Of a stretch of DNA of 64,000 nucleotides, positions 42,933 to 51,884 are shown in pieces (position 1 is the first letter of the stretch; every line of letters begins with the position of its first letter). The notes beneath the pieces were generated by a model. The model saw nothing but the letters and a program-made list of their open reading frames with translations, ran no database searches and was not told the origin of the DNA. Position numbers and translations under genes: made by a program. The stretch comes from Mycolicibacterium nivoides (GTDB taxonomy: Bacteria > Actinomycetota > Actinomycetes > Mycobacteriales > Mycobacteriaceae), in NCBI RefSeq assembly GCF_003855255.1, contig NZ_CP034072.1, positions 4,149,820 to 4,213,819 of the forward strand, given 5' to 3'.

Positions 42933-45900
42933 ATGGGCGATCGAACCGGAGATGCTGGGCCTTCCCGTGGCCGGCGCGGCGTCGATCTGTCCGGATCTTC
43001 GGAATACAGCGCCCGGTTGGGTCGGCTCGCGGCGTTCACGGTGGGCCACAAGGCATTGGTGATCGGTGGATGGATCGCGGCCGCGGTGGTGCTGGCGCTG
43101 CTGTTCCCGCAGCTGGAGACGGTGGTGCGCCAACAGTCGGTCGATCTGATCCCGCGTGATGTGCCCTCGTTTCAGACCGTGGACCGCATGAGTGAGGCGT
43201 TCGGTGAGCAGGGCTCCAAGACGATGCTGTTCGTCGCGATGCAAGACCCGGCCGGTCTGACCCCCGATAATCAGCTGCGCTATCAGGATCTGGTGGGGCG
43301 GTTGCGCGCCGATCACGACCATGTCCTGCTGGTCCAGGATCTGCTGGCCGACCCGGTCACCAGAACCCAGGCGGTCAGCGGTGACGGCAAGGCCTGGTAT
43401 CTGCCGGTCGGGGTGGCCGGCACGCTCGGTGATCCCACCGCGGCCGAATCCGTGCAAGCCGTGCGCGATCTCACCGACACGGCATTCGCCAACACGTCCA
43501 CCACGGCCTATGTGACAGGGCCACCGGCCACGTTCGCCGATCAGATCGCCTCAGCCGAGCACGACCTGGTGTTCATTTCGATCGCCACCGCCGGGCTGAT
43601 CGCGCTGATCCTGCTGATCGTGTACCGGTCGGTGTTCACCGCGCTGCTGCCGCTGCTGGTGATCGGGATCAGCCTGGCCGTCGGGCGTGGGGTGCTCTCT
43701 GCCCTGGGGGAAATCGGCATGCCGGTCTCGCAGTTCACCGTGGCGTTCATGACCGCGATCCTGCTCGGCGCCGGCACCGACTACACCGTGTTTCTGATCA
43801 GCCGCTACCACGAACAACGCCGCGCCCAGGTGCCCGCCGAGCAGGCGGTCATCGCGGCCACCGCCAGCATCGGCCGAGTCATCCTGGCCTCGGCGGGCAC
43901 CGTGGCCCTGGCCTTTCTGGCCATGGTGTTCGCCACCTTGAGTGTGTTCGCCGGCCTCGGTCCGGCCTGCGCGGTCGCCGTGGCAGTCGGATTCGCCGCC
44001 ACCGTGACCCTGCTGCCGCCGGTGCTGGCGCTGGCGGCCACCCGCGGCATCGGCGAACCCAAACCCGACCGCACCCGCCGCTACTGGAACAGCGTGGCCG
44101 TGGCCGTGGTGCGTCGCCCGGTGCCGCTGCTGGTCATCAGCCTGACCATCCTGGTGGCACTGTCAGCGGCCGCGGCGACCATGACCATCAGCTACGACGA
44201 CCGCCAAGGACAACCCCCCACCACCGCCAGCAACCAGGGCTATCAGCTGCTGGACCGCCATTTCCCCAAAGACGTCGTCATCACCGAATTCCTCGTCGTG
44301 GAAAACCCGACCGACATGCGCACCGGCAAAGGCCTGGCCGACCTCGACGAGATGGCCTCACGCATCGCCCAAATCCCGGCCGTGACACGTGTTTCCGGGA
44401 TCACCCGACCGGCCGGGCAACGCCTCGACCAAGCCCAACTGTCCTGGCAGAACGGACAAATCGGCGACAAGATGGCCGACTCGGTCGCCCAGGGCAACGA
44501 CCGGCGCACCGACCTGGACAAGCTCACCCACGGCGCCGACCAACTCGCCGACGGCCTGGCCCAACTCGACACCACCGTGCGCACCGCGCTCACCCCCCTG
44601 GGCGGTGTACTCACCCAAGCCGGCGCCGCCGGTGAGAACATGCAGCGCTTCGGCCCGCTGCTGCAACAACTCTCAGCCACCGCACCCGAGGTCGACACCG
44701 CCATCCAAGCCGGCCCCGGCATCCGACCCCTGGCCGAACGCGCCCAGACCGCCATCGCCGCCCTCGACCCGCTCGTCACCGCACTCAACACCTCACCGTG
44801 GTGTATCACCACCCCGCAATGCACCCAGATCCGCGACCAGGTCAGTATCCTGACCACCCTGCGCGACAACGGATTCTTCACCCAACTCGCCACCCTGGGC
44901 GACCAGTACAACCCGGCCACCAACGCCACCGTCACCGGCACCCTCACCGAAGTGCAACACACCGTGGCCACCATGAACAACGCCTTCAAAACCCTCGGCA
45001 ACCCCGAAAACCTGACCGCCAACATCGGCCGACTCCAACACGGCATCAGCCAACTGGCCTCCGGCGCACGCGCCCTGGCCACCGGCGTGCACACCCTGGC
45101 CGACAGCAACATCCAAATGCTGTCCGGGATGAGTCAAATCGCGGCCCAACTGCAAAACTCCGCCCGCGCCACCGCCGGATCCGATGCCGCCACCGGCTTC
45201 TACCTGCCCCCCGAAGCCTTCGACAACCGCCAATTCGCCGACGTCGCCAAACACTTCCTCTCACCCGACGGCAAAACCGCCCGCTTCGCCATCGACACCA
45301 ACACCGACCCCTACAGCGGCGAGGCGATGAACCTGGCCCGCCAGATCACCGACGTCGCCAACACCGCACGCCCCAACACCTCCCTGGACCACGCCACCGT
45401 CTCGGTCGCCGGATTCCCCGCCGTCAACTCCGACATCCAACGCCTGCTCTCATCCGACTTCACCCAACTGGCCATCGCCACCCTGGTCATTGTCGGACTC
45501 ATCCTCATCGCCCTGCTACGCGCCCTGATCGCCCCGCTATATCTGCTGGGCACCGTCGTGCTGAACTACCTGGCCTCACTCGGTATCGGAGTCATCGTCT
45601 TCCAATGGATCCTCGGCCACCAAATCGCTTGGCCCGTACCACTACTAGCGTTCATCATCCTCGTCGCCGTCGGCGCCGACTACAACATGCTGCTCGTATC
45701 CCGACTCCGCGAAGAATCCACCCACAACATCCGCGTCGGCGTGCTGCGCACCGTAGCCACCACCGGCTCAGTCATCACCTCCGCCGGCCTCATCTTCGCA
45801 GCCAGCATGTTCGGCCTGATGATCGGATCGGTAGCCATCATGATCCAAACCGGACTCATCATCGGCTGCGGACTACTGCTGGACACCTTCCTCGTACGCA

Positions 45901-46019
45901 CCCTCACCGTCCCAGCCATCGCCACCCTGCTCCGCCAAGCCAGCTGGTGGCCACAACGCCCCACCACACCCACAACACACCCCACACCAACACCACAACC
46001 AGCCACCGCCACAACCTGA
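42933..46019 (+). CDS. MMPL/RND-family membrane transporter
   Basis: This is a 1028-residue pump with twelve predicted membrane helices in the MmpL pattern: one helix, a large outer loop, five helices, then the same again. The proton-relay motifs are GAGTDYTVFLISRY in the first half and VGADYNMLLVSRL in the second. The second outer loop is long and rich in Gln/Asn. The C-terminus is a Thr/Pro tail (TPTTHPTPTPQPATATT). No MmpS partner is nearby. I chose the ATG at 42933 behind GGGAGGCG. A TTG at 42918 is the alternative. The substrate is unknown; a lipid or toxic hydrophobic compound is likely given the neighbouring TetR and thioesterase genes. Confidence 0.9.
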   Translation: MGDRTGDAGPSRGRRGVDLSGSSEYSARLGRLAAFTVGHKALVIGGWIAAAVVLALLFPQLETVVRQQSVDLIPRDVPSFQTVDRMSEAFGEQGSKTMLFVAMQDPAGLTPDNQLRYQDLVGRLRADHDHVLLVQDLLADPVTRTQAVSGDGKAWYLPVGVAGTLGDPTAAESVQAVRDLTDTAFANTSTTAYVTGPPATFADQIASAEHDLVFISIATAGLIALILLIVYRSVFTALLPLLVIGISLAVGRGVLSALGEIGMPVSQFTVAFMTAILLGAGTDYTVFLISRYHEQRRAQVPAEQAVIAATASIGRVILASAGTVALAFLAMVFATLSVFAGLGPACAVAVAVGFAATVTLLPPVLALAATRGIGEPKPDRTRRYWNSVAVAVVRRPVPLLVISLTILVALSAAAATMTISYDDRQGQPPTTASNQGYQLLDRHFPKDVVITEFLVVENPTDMRTGKGLADLDEMASRIAQIPAVTRVSGITRPAGQRLDQAQLSWQNGQIGDKMADSVAQGNDRRTDLDKLTHGADQLADGLAQLDTTVRTALTPLGGVLTQAGAAGENMQRFGPLLQQLSATAPEVDTAIQAGPGIRPLAERAQTAIAALDPLVTALNTSPWCITTPQCTQIRDQVSILTTLRDNGFFTQLATLGDQYNPATNATVTGTLTEVQHTVATMNNAFKTLGNPENLTANIGRLQHGISQLASGARALATGVHTLADSNIQMLSGMSQIAAQLQNSARATAGSDAATGFYLPPEAFDNRQFADVAKHFLSPDGKTARFAIDTNTDPYSGEAMNLARQITDVANTARPNTSLDHATVSVAGFPAVNSDIQRLLSSDFTQLAIATLVIVGLILIALLRALIAPLYLLGTVVLNYLASLGIGVIVFQWILGHQIAWPVPLLAFIILVAVGADYNMLLVSRLREESTHNIRVGVLRTVATTGSVITSAGLIFAASMFGLMIGSVAIMIQTGLIIGCGLLLDTFLVRTLTVPAIATLLRQASWWPQRPTTPTTHPTPTPQPATATT

Positions 46020-46327
46020 CAGCGCTAAGAAATTTCAACCACAGTCACACGCGGCATTCCCGATTCACACCGATCCGCCAAAACCCGCCCCGCAGAGCGC
46101 AGATCATCGAGTACAGCACTACAGATAAGCATGTCGCCCACGGTCGCAAACACCATCCCGATCACCGTCAGCGACAGTCGAGGACACCCGCAACCGACCT
46201 ACAGATAACGACGTCTATCGAGGCAATGTGGCCCAGATGGTGGCCGATCTGGGGTGGCCATCACCTGGGCCTGCCAGGGAAGAGACCGACACTGGGGCCA
46301 CGAACCCGACAAACTGACCACAAAAGG
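46020..46327. other. Gene-free stretch with the right transposon end
   Basis: These 308 bases lie between the convergent pump and VirB6-like genes. They carry CTACAGATAA at 46119-46128 and again at 46199-46208; the first belongs to the candidate right terminal repeat. A frame ending NPTN at about 46317 is open for some 60 codons but lacks a start. I cannot support a gene or terminator here. Confidence 0.5.
46111..46130 (+). repeat. Candidate right terminal inverted repeat
   Basis: GTACAGC, ACTAC, A, GATAAGC in that order. It is inverted relative to the left copy at 34620-34639, with 15 of 20 bases identical. A weaker direct copy (13 of 20) ends at 46208. Confidence 0.5.
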
Positions 46328-48505
46328 TCAGCGCTGCTGGCCTCTGCCGGGTGCTGGTGGCTCATTCCAGTAGTCGTTGGTGTCGGTGTCGAATATGGGC
46401 TGCTGCTGCGGCGGCGGTGGAGGTGGCAGCGTTCGTTGTTGACTATTCGCCGGCTGATTGGTGCGGCCGTCGGCCGGAGCCTGGGAGCCGTAATCTCCTG
46501 GCACCCAGGAATGTTGGGGACCGTTGGCATCGATGACCGGGGGAGCGTCAGGCGAAGGCCTCCCGTTGCCGTTGCCACGGGGCGCGGAGTGTTGTTTGCG
46601 GCCACCCTGCACCTTCTCGGCTACCGCGAGACCCGCTACAACTTCTGGAGCGACCACAGCTGCTGCACCGCCGGCCGCCGAACCGCCGGCACCGGCCGCT
46701 GCACCACCTGCGGCACCCTCGCCCGCCGCCGGCAGGGCACCGCCACCTCCACCGCTAGGTACAGGTAGCGATTCAGTCAACCCACCAGCACCGCCGCCTC
46801 CAGCGCTTGTCGATGAGGGCTTGTTGACGCTGGAACGTCCTTGGACGGGCTGCCCAGTGAGTGGTTGATCGTCCGCGTCGTCGCTCCCACCGCCGCCGGC
46901 TGCTCCTTTGTCCATCAGCCAGTCTCTGCCGCGTTGGGTGGCGGACATGCCTTTGTCGACGGCTGCCTGGCCCTTGTCGTATCCCGCACGGGCAGTGTCG
47001 ATGACTTGGTGCACCGCGTGCACGAGGTCTTGGCGGGTGTGGTCGTTGAGTTCCTTCTTCATCCACCAGAACAGACCGATGGCCACCGCCGACATGATCG
47101 CGATCATCACGAGCTGCGCAACGGGGTGGGTCATGCCGACCTGTGACGCATATCCGCCCGGCGCAACGGTTTTCAGGATGATGACTGCGGTGAATGAGAT
47201 GTACACGACGTAGGCGAAGACGAGGAACGCGTGCTTGAAGAATTCCTTGATGCGGCGCTTTCCACGCTCGCGCGGCTTGCCATCGATCATTGCGGGCCCC
47301 GCGCCGAAGAGCGCAAGTATGCAATTGAGAAACGCTGCGCCGCAGACCATCACGTAGCTGTACGTCACATAGCAGATGAAGAATGTGAAGAGCAGACCGA
47401 GGATGCAGAACCCGACGCCGACAGCGAAGCTGCCGAAGTCGAGTTGTTGGGCGTGTGCGAGCGCCTGGGGTGCTCCGCATTTGGCCATCGCGTGGGCGGG
47501 GCCGGAATGGTCTCCACCGCCCAGGAACGGCAGGACGTCGGTCGCGGCCGACGCCGGCGATCCGGGCATTCCGACTGGTGTCGGCAGCGTTCGCCTGTCC
47601 CCAGCCATCAGTGCATTGGAGTAGGCGCTGGCGCAGGTGCCCACGTCGTCGACGACCATGCCGAAGTTCTGAATCTGCAGCGGATGGCGCAGGACGGCCG
47701 TCGCGGTCACGCCGGTCAGTTGGTCCAAGTTGGCCGCATTGTCTCCGCCAGGCACGAGGGAGCCGTTGTTGACGGCTCCCTGGGCGGCTGTGAAAGCCAG
47801 TGTGCGGGCTTGAAACAGCAGTCCGTGATCCCCGGACAGCTCGCCGAGGGGATCGCCTTGGAACACGAGGATCATGGCGATCACGCCGATCGCCAGGCTA
47901 CTGAGCATGATGCTCCATCCGAGGCCGCGTCGGCCGTGCCACACCATCTGATAGGCGCCGTAGCCGAGGGCCAGGAGGAGGCAAATCGGGAATACCCACA
48001 GGTCGATCAGCAGAGTGCGCAGCATCTCGAACAGGGGTCGGAACCAGGTGGCCAGCCAGTACAGCCAGGTTGATGACATGGCGAACCGCAGCAGCCACAA
48101 CGCGACGGTGATCATGAAGACGTAAATCGACACTTGTGCTTGCAGCCAGCTGACGACGGTGTCATGGCTGACACCGGTGATGATCGCGTTGCCGAGCCAC
48201 CGCGCCCAGCTGGCCGGGTTGATGGACAGATCGGGGCCGGCTTCTGTGATCGCTTCTCCGGCCGAGACCACTGACAGGTAGTAGCTGCCGAGGGGAACGC
48301 CGTAGCTGTCCTTGATACCAGTCCAGTTCAAAACGCCGGCCATGGTTGAGGCGAACGCCGGTGGTGCGGCGACGACCGACCAGAGTGCGAGAACGTGGCC
48401 GACTGACCAGAAGACGCTGACGCGCCGGATTCTCGGGTGCGTGGCCATGAAGTACCCGAACCGCTCGGCAGGATGGACCTTTTCCGTTTTGGTGAGCGTG
48501 CTCAT
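46328..48505 (-). CDS. VirB6/TrbL-like type IV secretion membrane protein
   Basis: This 725-residue protein has about eight membrane helices in the first 470 residues, including VFMITVALWLLRFAM, LWVFPICLLLALGYGAYQM, SIMLSSLAIGVIAMILVF and two near residue 350. After them come a cytoplasmic helix and a 200-residue Gly/Ala/Pro/Gln-rich disordered tail. An integral protein of this kind directly after VirB4 is the usual place of the VirB6/TrbL inner-membrane channel subunit, although the sequence gives no clear family motif. Its ATG overlaps the stop of the VirB4 gene by four bases. It is the last gene of the leftward transfer operon. Confidence 0.75.
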   Translation of the reverse strand: MSTLTKTEKVHPAERFGYFMATHPRIRRVSVFWSVGHVLALWSVVAAPPAFASTMAGVLNWTGIKDSYGVPLGSYYLSVVSAGEAITEAGPDLSINPASWARWLGNAIITGVSHDTVVSWLQAQVSIYVFMITVALWLLRFAMSSTWLYWLATWFRPLFEMLRTLLIDLWVFPICLLLALGYGAYQMVWHGRRGLGWSIMLSSLAIGVIAMILVFQGDPLGELSGDHGLLFQARTLAFTAAQGAVNNGSLVPGGDNAANLDQLTGVTATAVLRHPLQIQNFGMVVDDVGTCASAYSNALMAGDRRTLPTPVGMPGSPASAATDVLPFLGGGDHSGPAHAMAKCGAPQALAHAQQLDFGSFAVGVGFCILGLLFTFFICYVTYSYVMVCGAAFLNCILALFGAGPAMIDGKPRERGKRRIKEFFKHAFLVFAYVVYISFTAVIILKTVAPGGYASQVGMTHPVAQLVMIAIMSAVAIGLFWWMKKELNDHTRQDLVHAVHQVIDTARAGYDKGQAAVDKGMSATQRGRDWLMDKGAAGGGGSDDADDQPLTGQPVQGRSSVNKPSSTSAGGGGAGGLTESLPVPSGGGGGALPAAGEGAAGGAAAGAGGSAAGGAAAVVAPEVVAGLAVAEKVQGGRKQHSAPRGNGNGRPSPDAPPVIDANGPQHSWVPGDYGSQAPADGRTNQPANSQQRTLPPPPPPQQQPIFDTDTNDYWNEPPAPGRGQQR

Positions 48506-51498
48506 GCTGCCTCCTGACCTGGCGTGGTGTCGTAGGCGTCGTGGATGCGCGCGTCGGGTTCGTGGGCCACGACGATGGGGGCCGGTCGGCGGAATTCGTC
48601 GATGAAGAAGGCCTTGCCGATCCGAGAGCCGCGATTGGGTCGACCGGTGCCCTCGTCGTCGTCGAAGTCGGTCGGTTCACGCATGTCTTCGGGATCCGGG
48701 TCGGCAAGGAAGTACTCTTCAAGGTCGTCGTAGTCGGCAGCGCGCAGTCCGGCTTTACGCGCGACTTCTTTTGCCAGTTCCTCGTTTTCGAACGGGACGA
48801 TGAGTTGTTGGGTGATGAACTTGTCGCCCATCAGGGTGAGGTCGGCTACCGGATCCTGGGTGATGATCAGCAACCCGGTGTAGTGCTTGCGAGCGCGGCG
48901 GCTGATGAGGTGTGCGTCGGCGGCGCCGGCGCGGGAGTTGAGCAGGCCTCCGGCTTCTTCGAGGATGATGAGGCCGAATCGGGACTTGTTGGCGAAGAAG
49001 GTGGTTCGGGCGAGCCGGACGAGCATGCCGTAGATGGCGACGGAGGCCTTCTTGCGGTCGCTGAGGTCGTTGTACAGGTGGGGTGTGCTCATTTCCTCGG
49101 CGTCGGGCAGGTCGAGGCTTTCGGTGAGCCAGATCGTCAGGTCGAGGTTGGCCAGGTCGGGGATGGGCAGGGTGTCGTCGAAGATGGCGCGGGTAAAGTC
49201 GTATGTTGACCAGGACTGCAGGGCAACCAGGATCGGGTAGAGATCCTCGGCAAGCCTGGTGACCTGCTCGGACCGTGTGTCGGGTTGGTCGATCGGTGCT
49301 TGGATGCTGGCGATGTAGGCCATGAGCGCCGCCGTGCTGGGGATCTTGAGTTGTCGGCGGGCGCGCGCGGTGAGGATGGTGCGCAGTCGTTGCACGGCGA
49401 CGCTGCGTGAGTCCAGGCCCATCATCGGGATCATGTAGTCGAGCCAGTAGCCGCCTGCGACGCGTTCGGGGAAGATCCGTAGCGGGTCGCAGCCGAAGTT
49501 GTTGCCGGCCATATCGATCACGGCCTTGCGGTCGGTGGGGACGTCGGCGAATGCCTTGGCCCATTCGATGCCGGGGTCGACGATGAACAGTTGGGCGCCG
49601 CGCTGGTATTCGCCGCGGGCGATGCGTTTGGAGGCATAGGACTTGCCGTATCCGGGTGCGCCGCTGCAGACGAGGCAGGGGTTGTGGTTACGCCGTGCGG
49701 TGCCGGGCAGGTCGATCAGGACGGCGCTGTTGAGTGCGTTGGACGTGTTGAAGCCCAACAGTGTTCCGTTGGTGTTGCCGACCTGCGATGAGGTGATTGG
49801 AACGAACCGGGACCACTTTAGTGCCGTCGTGCGGTAGCTGAACTGCTCGACGGCACTCTTGTGGGTGGGGACACCGGAGTTGAATGCGGCCCAGAGTTTG
49901 GCCTGGGCGCCGCGGTGGTGGCGTACGGAGACCTGACCGGAGGATGCGAGCTGTTCTTTGAGGCGTTTCACGCTGTGGTCGAGGGTTGCGGGGTCTTTGG
50001 CCCCGACCGCGATGACGAAGGCGGTCTCCATCGGACGTTCGTCACTGTTGGAGGCGAGTAGGCGGTTGTACTCGGCGAGCTGGCGACCGGTGTCGCGTAG
50101 TTCTCGGTCCCCGTCGCGGGCGTCGTGCCGTTGCTTGAACTGGTCGTCGAGGTTTTCCTTGGCCCGGTCGTTGCGCACGAATTCCAGTTCCCGGTTGTGG
50201 GCGACGAGGTTGATGGCGAAGTCGAATTCGGCGCCGGTGTTGAGGTCATCGAGTGCGTCGAGGAACTCCGACCCTGGAAATCGGATACCGGCCTTGGGCA
50301 TATCGGTGACCGGCAGGATGGCTTGATAGCTGTCGGGGTAGAGGCCGTCGGGGCTGCTGACGCGCAGCACTTTTTTCCAGGACGGCACCCGCCGCACACC
50401 GGCACACCACAGGGCGACGAGGCCGGCTGTGGTGAGGCCGAACAGTATTGCGGGGGCAACGATGACAAACACCGCGGTGAGGACAGTCAGGGCGGCCATC
50501 ACGCCGGCTGCGGGCAGCATGGGCAGTTTGCGGCCGGAGTTGTGTAGTTGGTCGCCGTCGTCGAACTCGGCCACGGGGAAGTTGCGGGGTGCTTGTCGAG
50601 CGGTCCCTTGGCGGCGTCGGGGGAGCGGGTTGGTGAAGGTGCCGCGCCAGGCGGTGCGCCGCCAAAACCAGTCGACCATGTCCTCGGTCACCGGCACCGG
50701 TGAGAAGTCTTCCGGCAGCGAGGTGACGATGTCGTGGGCGAGGGTGCGGTAGGCGGCAAGGGACTCGTCGGAGTCCCTGTCGCGTCCGGCCAGCCAGTCT
50801 TTGAGTTTGGTGGCCTGCCCCAGGGGGGTGTGGCCCTCTCGGCCGGCGTCGACGGGAAATCGCAGCCAGTACAGGCGGGTCCGGGGGTTCTTCTGCCCGA
50901 GTTGGCCGGCAAGTCCTTGGCAGGTGGCGATCCATTCGGGCTTGTCGCGGTGACCGTGCAGCATCGCGCGCAGCAGTTGGCGCTGGCTTTGCGGTACCGA
51001 CATGCTGTAGATCCATGCGCCTGCAGGGACTTCGCGGGCCAGATTGCGGTGCCGTTCGGCGGCGCCGAGGCGGTGTTTGGTCGGCTGCAGGTAGTAGCGC
51101 AGCCCGGACACGAGGTAGTTGGCGTACACGCCGTGCTTCGTGAATTCCAGGTGGCCGATGACGTCGTCGGGCGGGGCCAGGATCATGCTGTCTCGGCTGG
51201 ATTCGTTCTTCGGTCGTATCGCCCGCCAGATGCTGCGGATCCGAAATCCGAGGCTGGGTTTCCCGTACGGGATCATGGCGCCAATCCCGGCGGCGATGAG
51301 CGTCAGAAACAGGGGAACGAAGAACAGGGTTTGTGCGTGTCCGGAATCGAGGAACAGCAACGGCAGCGCGACGGTGACGGTCCCGCCGAGTGCGAGCGGA
51401 ACCGCCACCCCGATGCGTAGTGACTTGTTGAACAGCAGATCGGTGTAGGTGGGGGTGTCGTGCACCCCTTTGAACACCTGTGCGGATTCGACAGCCAT
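48502..51498 (-). CDS. VirB4/TraC-type conjugation ATPase
   Basis: This 998-residue ATPase powers the type IV channel. Two membrane segments lie near residues 30-75, an N-terminal VirB4 domain covers about 100-580, and the ATPase domain has Walker A GAPGYGKS at 613-620 and a Walker B LIILEEAGGLL, followed by the arginine-rich segment SRRARK and ITQD. It matches the long VirB4 proteins of actinobacterial conjugative elements. It sits between the small membrane protein (abutting, no spacer) and the VirB6-like gene (4-base overlap). Confidence 0.9.
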   Translation of the reverse strand: MAVESAQVFKGVHDTPTYTDLLFNKSLRIGVAVPLALGGTVTVALPLLFLDSGHAQTLFFVPLFLTLIAAGIGAMIPYGKPSLGFRIRSIWRAIRPKNESSRDSMILAPPDDVIGHLEFTKHGVYANYLVSGLRYYLQPTKHRLGAAERHRNLAREVPAGAWIYSMSVPQSQRQLLRAMLHGHRDKPEWIATCQGLAGQLGQKNPRTRLYWLRFPVDAGREGHTPLGQATKLKDWLAGRDRDSDESLAAYRTLAHDIVTSLPEDFSPVPVTEDMVDWFWRRTAWRGTFTNPLPRRRQGTARQAPRNFPVAEFDDGDQLHNSGRKLPMLPAAGVMAALTVLTAVFVIVAPAILFGLTTAGLVALWCAGVRRVPSWKKVLRVSSPDGLYPDSYQAILPVTDMPKAGIRFPGSEFLDALDDLNTGAEFDFAINLVAHNRELEFVRNDRAKENLDDQFKQRHDARDGDRELRDTGRQLAEYNRLLASNSDERPMETAFVIAVGAKDPATLDHSVKRLKEQLASSGQVSVRHHRGAQAKLWAAFNSGVPTHKSAVEQFSYRTTALKWSRFVPITSSQVGNTNGTLLGFNTSNALNSAVLIDLPGTARRNHNPCLVCSGAPGYGKSYASKRIARGEYQRGAQLFIVDPGIEWAKAFADVPTDRKAVIDMAGNNFGCDPLRIFPERVAGGYWLDYMIPMMGLDSRSVAVQRLRTILTARARRQLKIPSTAALMAYIASIQAPIDQPDTRSEQVTRLAEDLYPILVALQSWSTYDFTRAIFDDTLPIPDLANLDLTIWLTESLDLPDAEEMSTPHLYNDLSDRKKASVAIYGMLVRLARTTFFANKSRFGLIILEEAGGLLNSRAGAADAHLISRRARKHYTGLLIITQDPVADLTLMGDKFITQQLIVPFENEELAKEVARKAGLRAADYDDLEEYFLADPDPEDMREPTDFDDDEGTGRPNRGSRIGKAFFIDEFRRPAPIVVAHEPDARIHDAYDTTPGQEAA

Positions 51499-51828
51499 TT
51501 AGCCGAACTGTCCTGTGGTGATGCCGCTTTGGTCGACGGTCTTCTTCGTGGACACGTAGATCGCGTAGCCCGATCCCACGATGACTGCGACGATGACCGA
51601 CAGCAGTGCCCACAAGATTGTTTCGCCTTTGCGGCCGCCGAAGAATGCCGCGGTGGCACGGGCGCCGCCGCCGATCAAGATGAGAATGACGAAGACGCCG
51701 ATGAGGATGGTGTAGAGCGATCGTGACCCTGACGTCAGATCGGTGGCTGCGAGAATGGTTGTGGTGGTGCCCGGTTCAGAGAGGGCGTTTGCGGTGAGGG
51801 CCGTGAGATGGCCGGTCGTGGGGAGCAT
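51499..51828 (-). CDS. Small two-helix membrane protein of the transfer operon
   Basis: This 109-residue protein has two membrane helices (SLYTILIGVFVILILIGGG and TILWALLSVIVAVIVGSGYA), a basic cytosolic loop FFGGRKGE between them and short ends. Such proteins take the VirB2/VirB3/TrbC place just before VirB4 in type IV operons. Which of these it corresponds to cannot be told from sequence. Its stop codon directly abuts the VirB4 start. Confidence 0.72.
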   Translation of the reverse strand: MLPTTGHLTALTANALSEPGTTTTILAATDLTSGSRSLYTILIGVFVILILIGGGARATAAFFGGRKGETILWALLSVIVAVIVGSGYAIYVSTKKTVDQSGITTGQFG

Positions 51829-51884
51829 TGGGTTTCCTTTCGCGGGTTATTTGGTGCGGGTTGATCGATCGGATGCGTTTGGCA

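Larger units (their letters stand above)
34620..46130. mobile_element. Tn554-like transposon with efflux cargo (proposed extent)
   Basis: A tyrosine-recombinase trio tnpA-tnpB-tnpC (36820-40377) with cargo on both sides is bounded by imperfect inverted 20-base sequences. Reading inward to outward they share GTA, four variable bases, ACTAC, one variable base, GATAAGC (left end on the minus strand, right end on the plus strand, 15 of 20 identical). Inside are the 34787 protein, HTH-ImmA protease, recombinases, TetR, thioesterase, second TetR, small unknown protein and MMPL pump. The recombinase identity is firm. The exact ends are an inference from the repeats. Confidence 0.6.

Noticed and set aside
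46128..46318. Open frame of about 60 codons ending NPTN before the VirB6-like gene
   Set aside because: No start codon with a ribosome site, and the composition is not convincing as protein.
44798..46768. 656-codon plus-strand frame across the end of the MMPL gene and into the VirB6-like gene
   Set aside because: Composed mostly of His, Arg, Pro and Thr, as expected from a shifted reading of the GC-rich pump gene.
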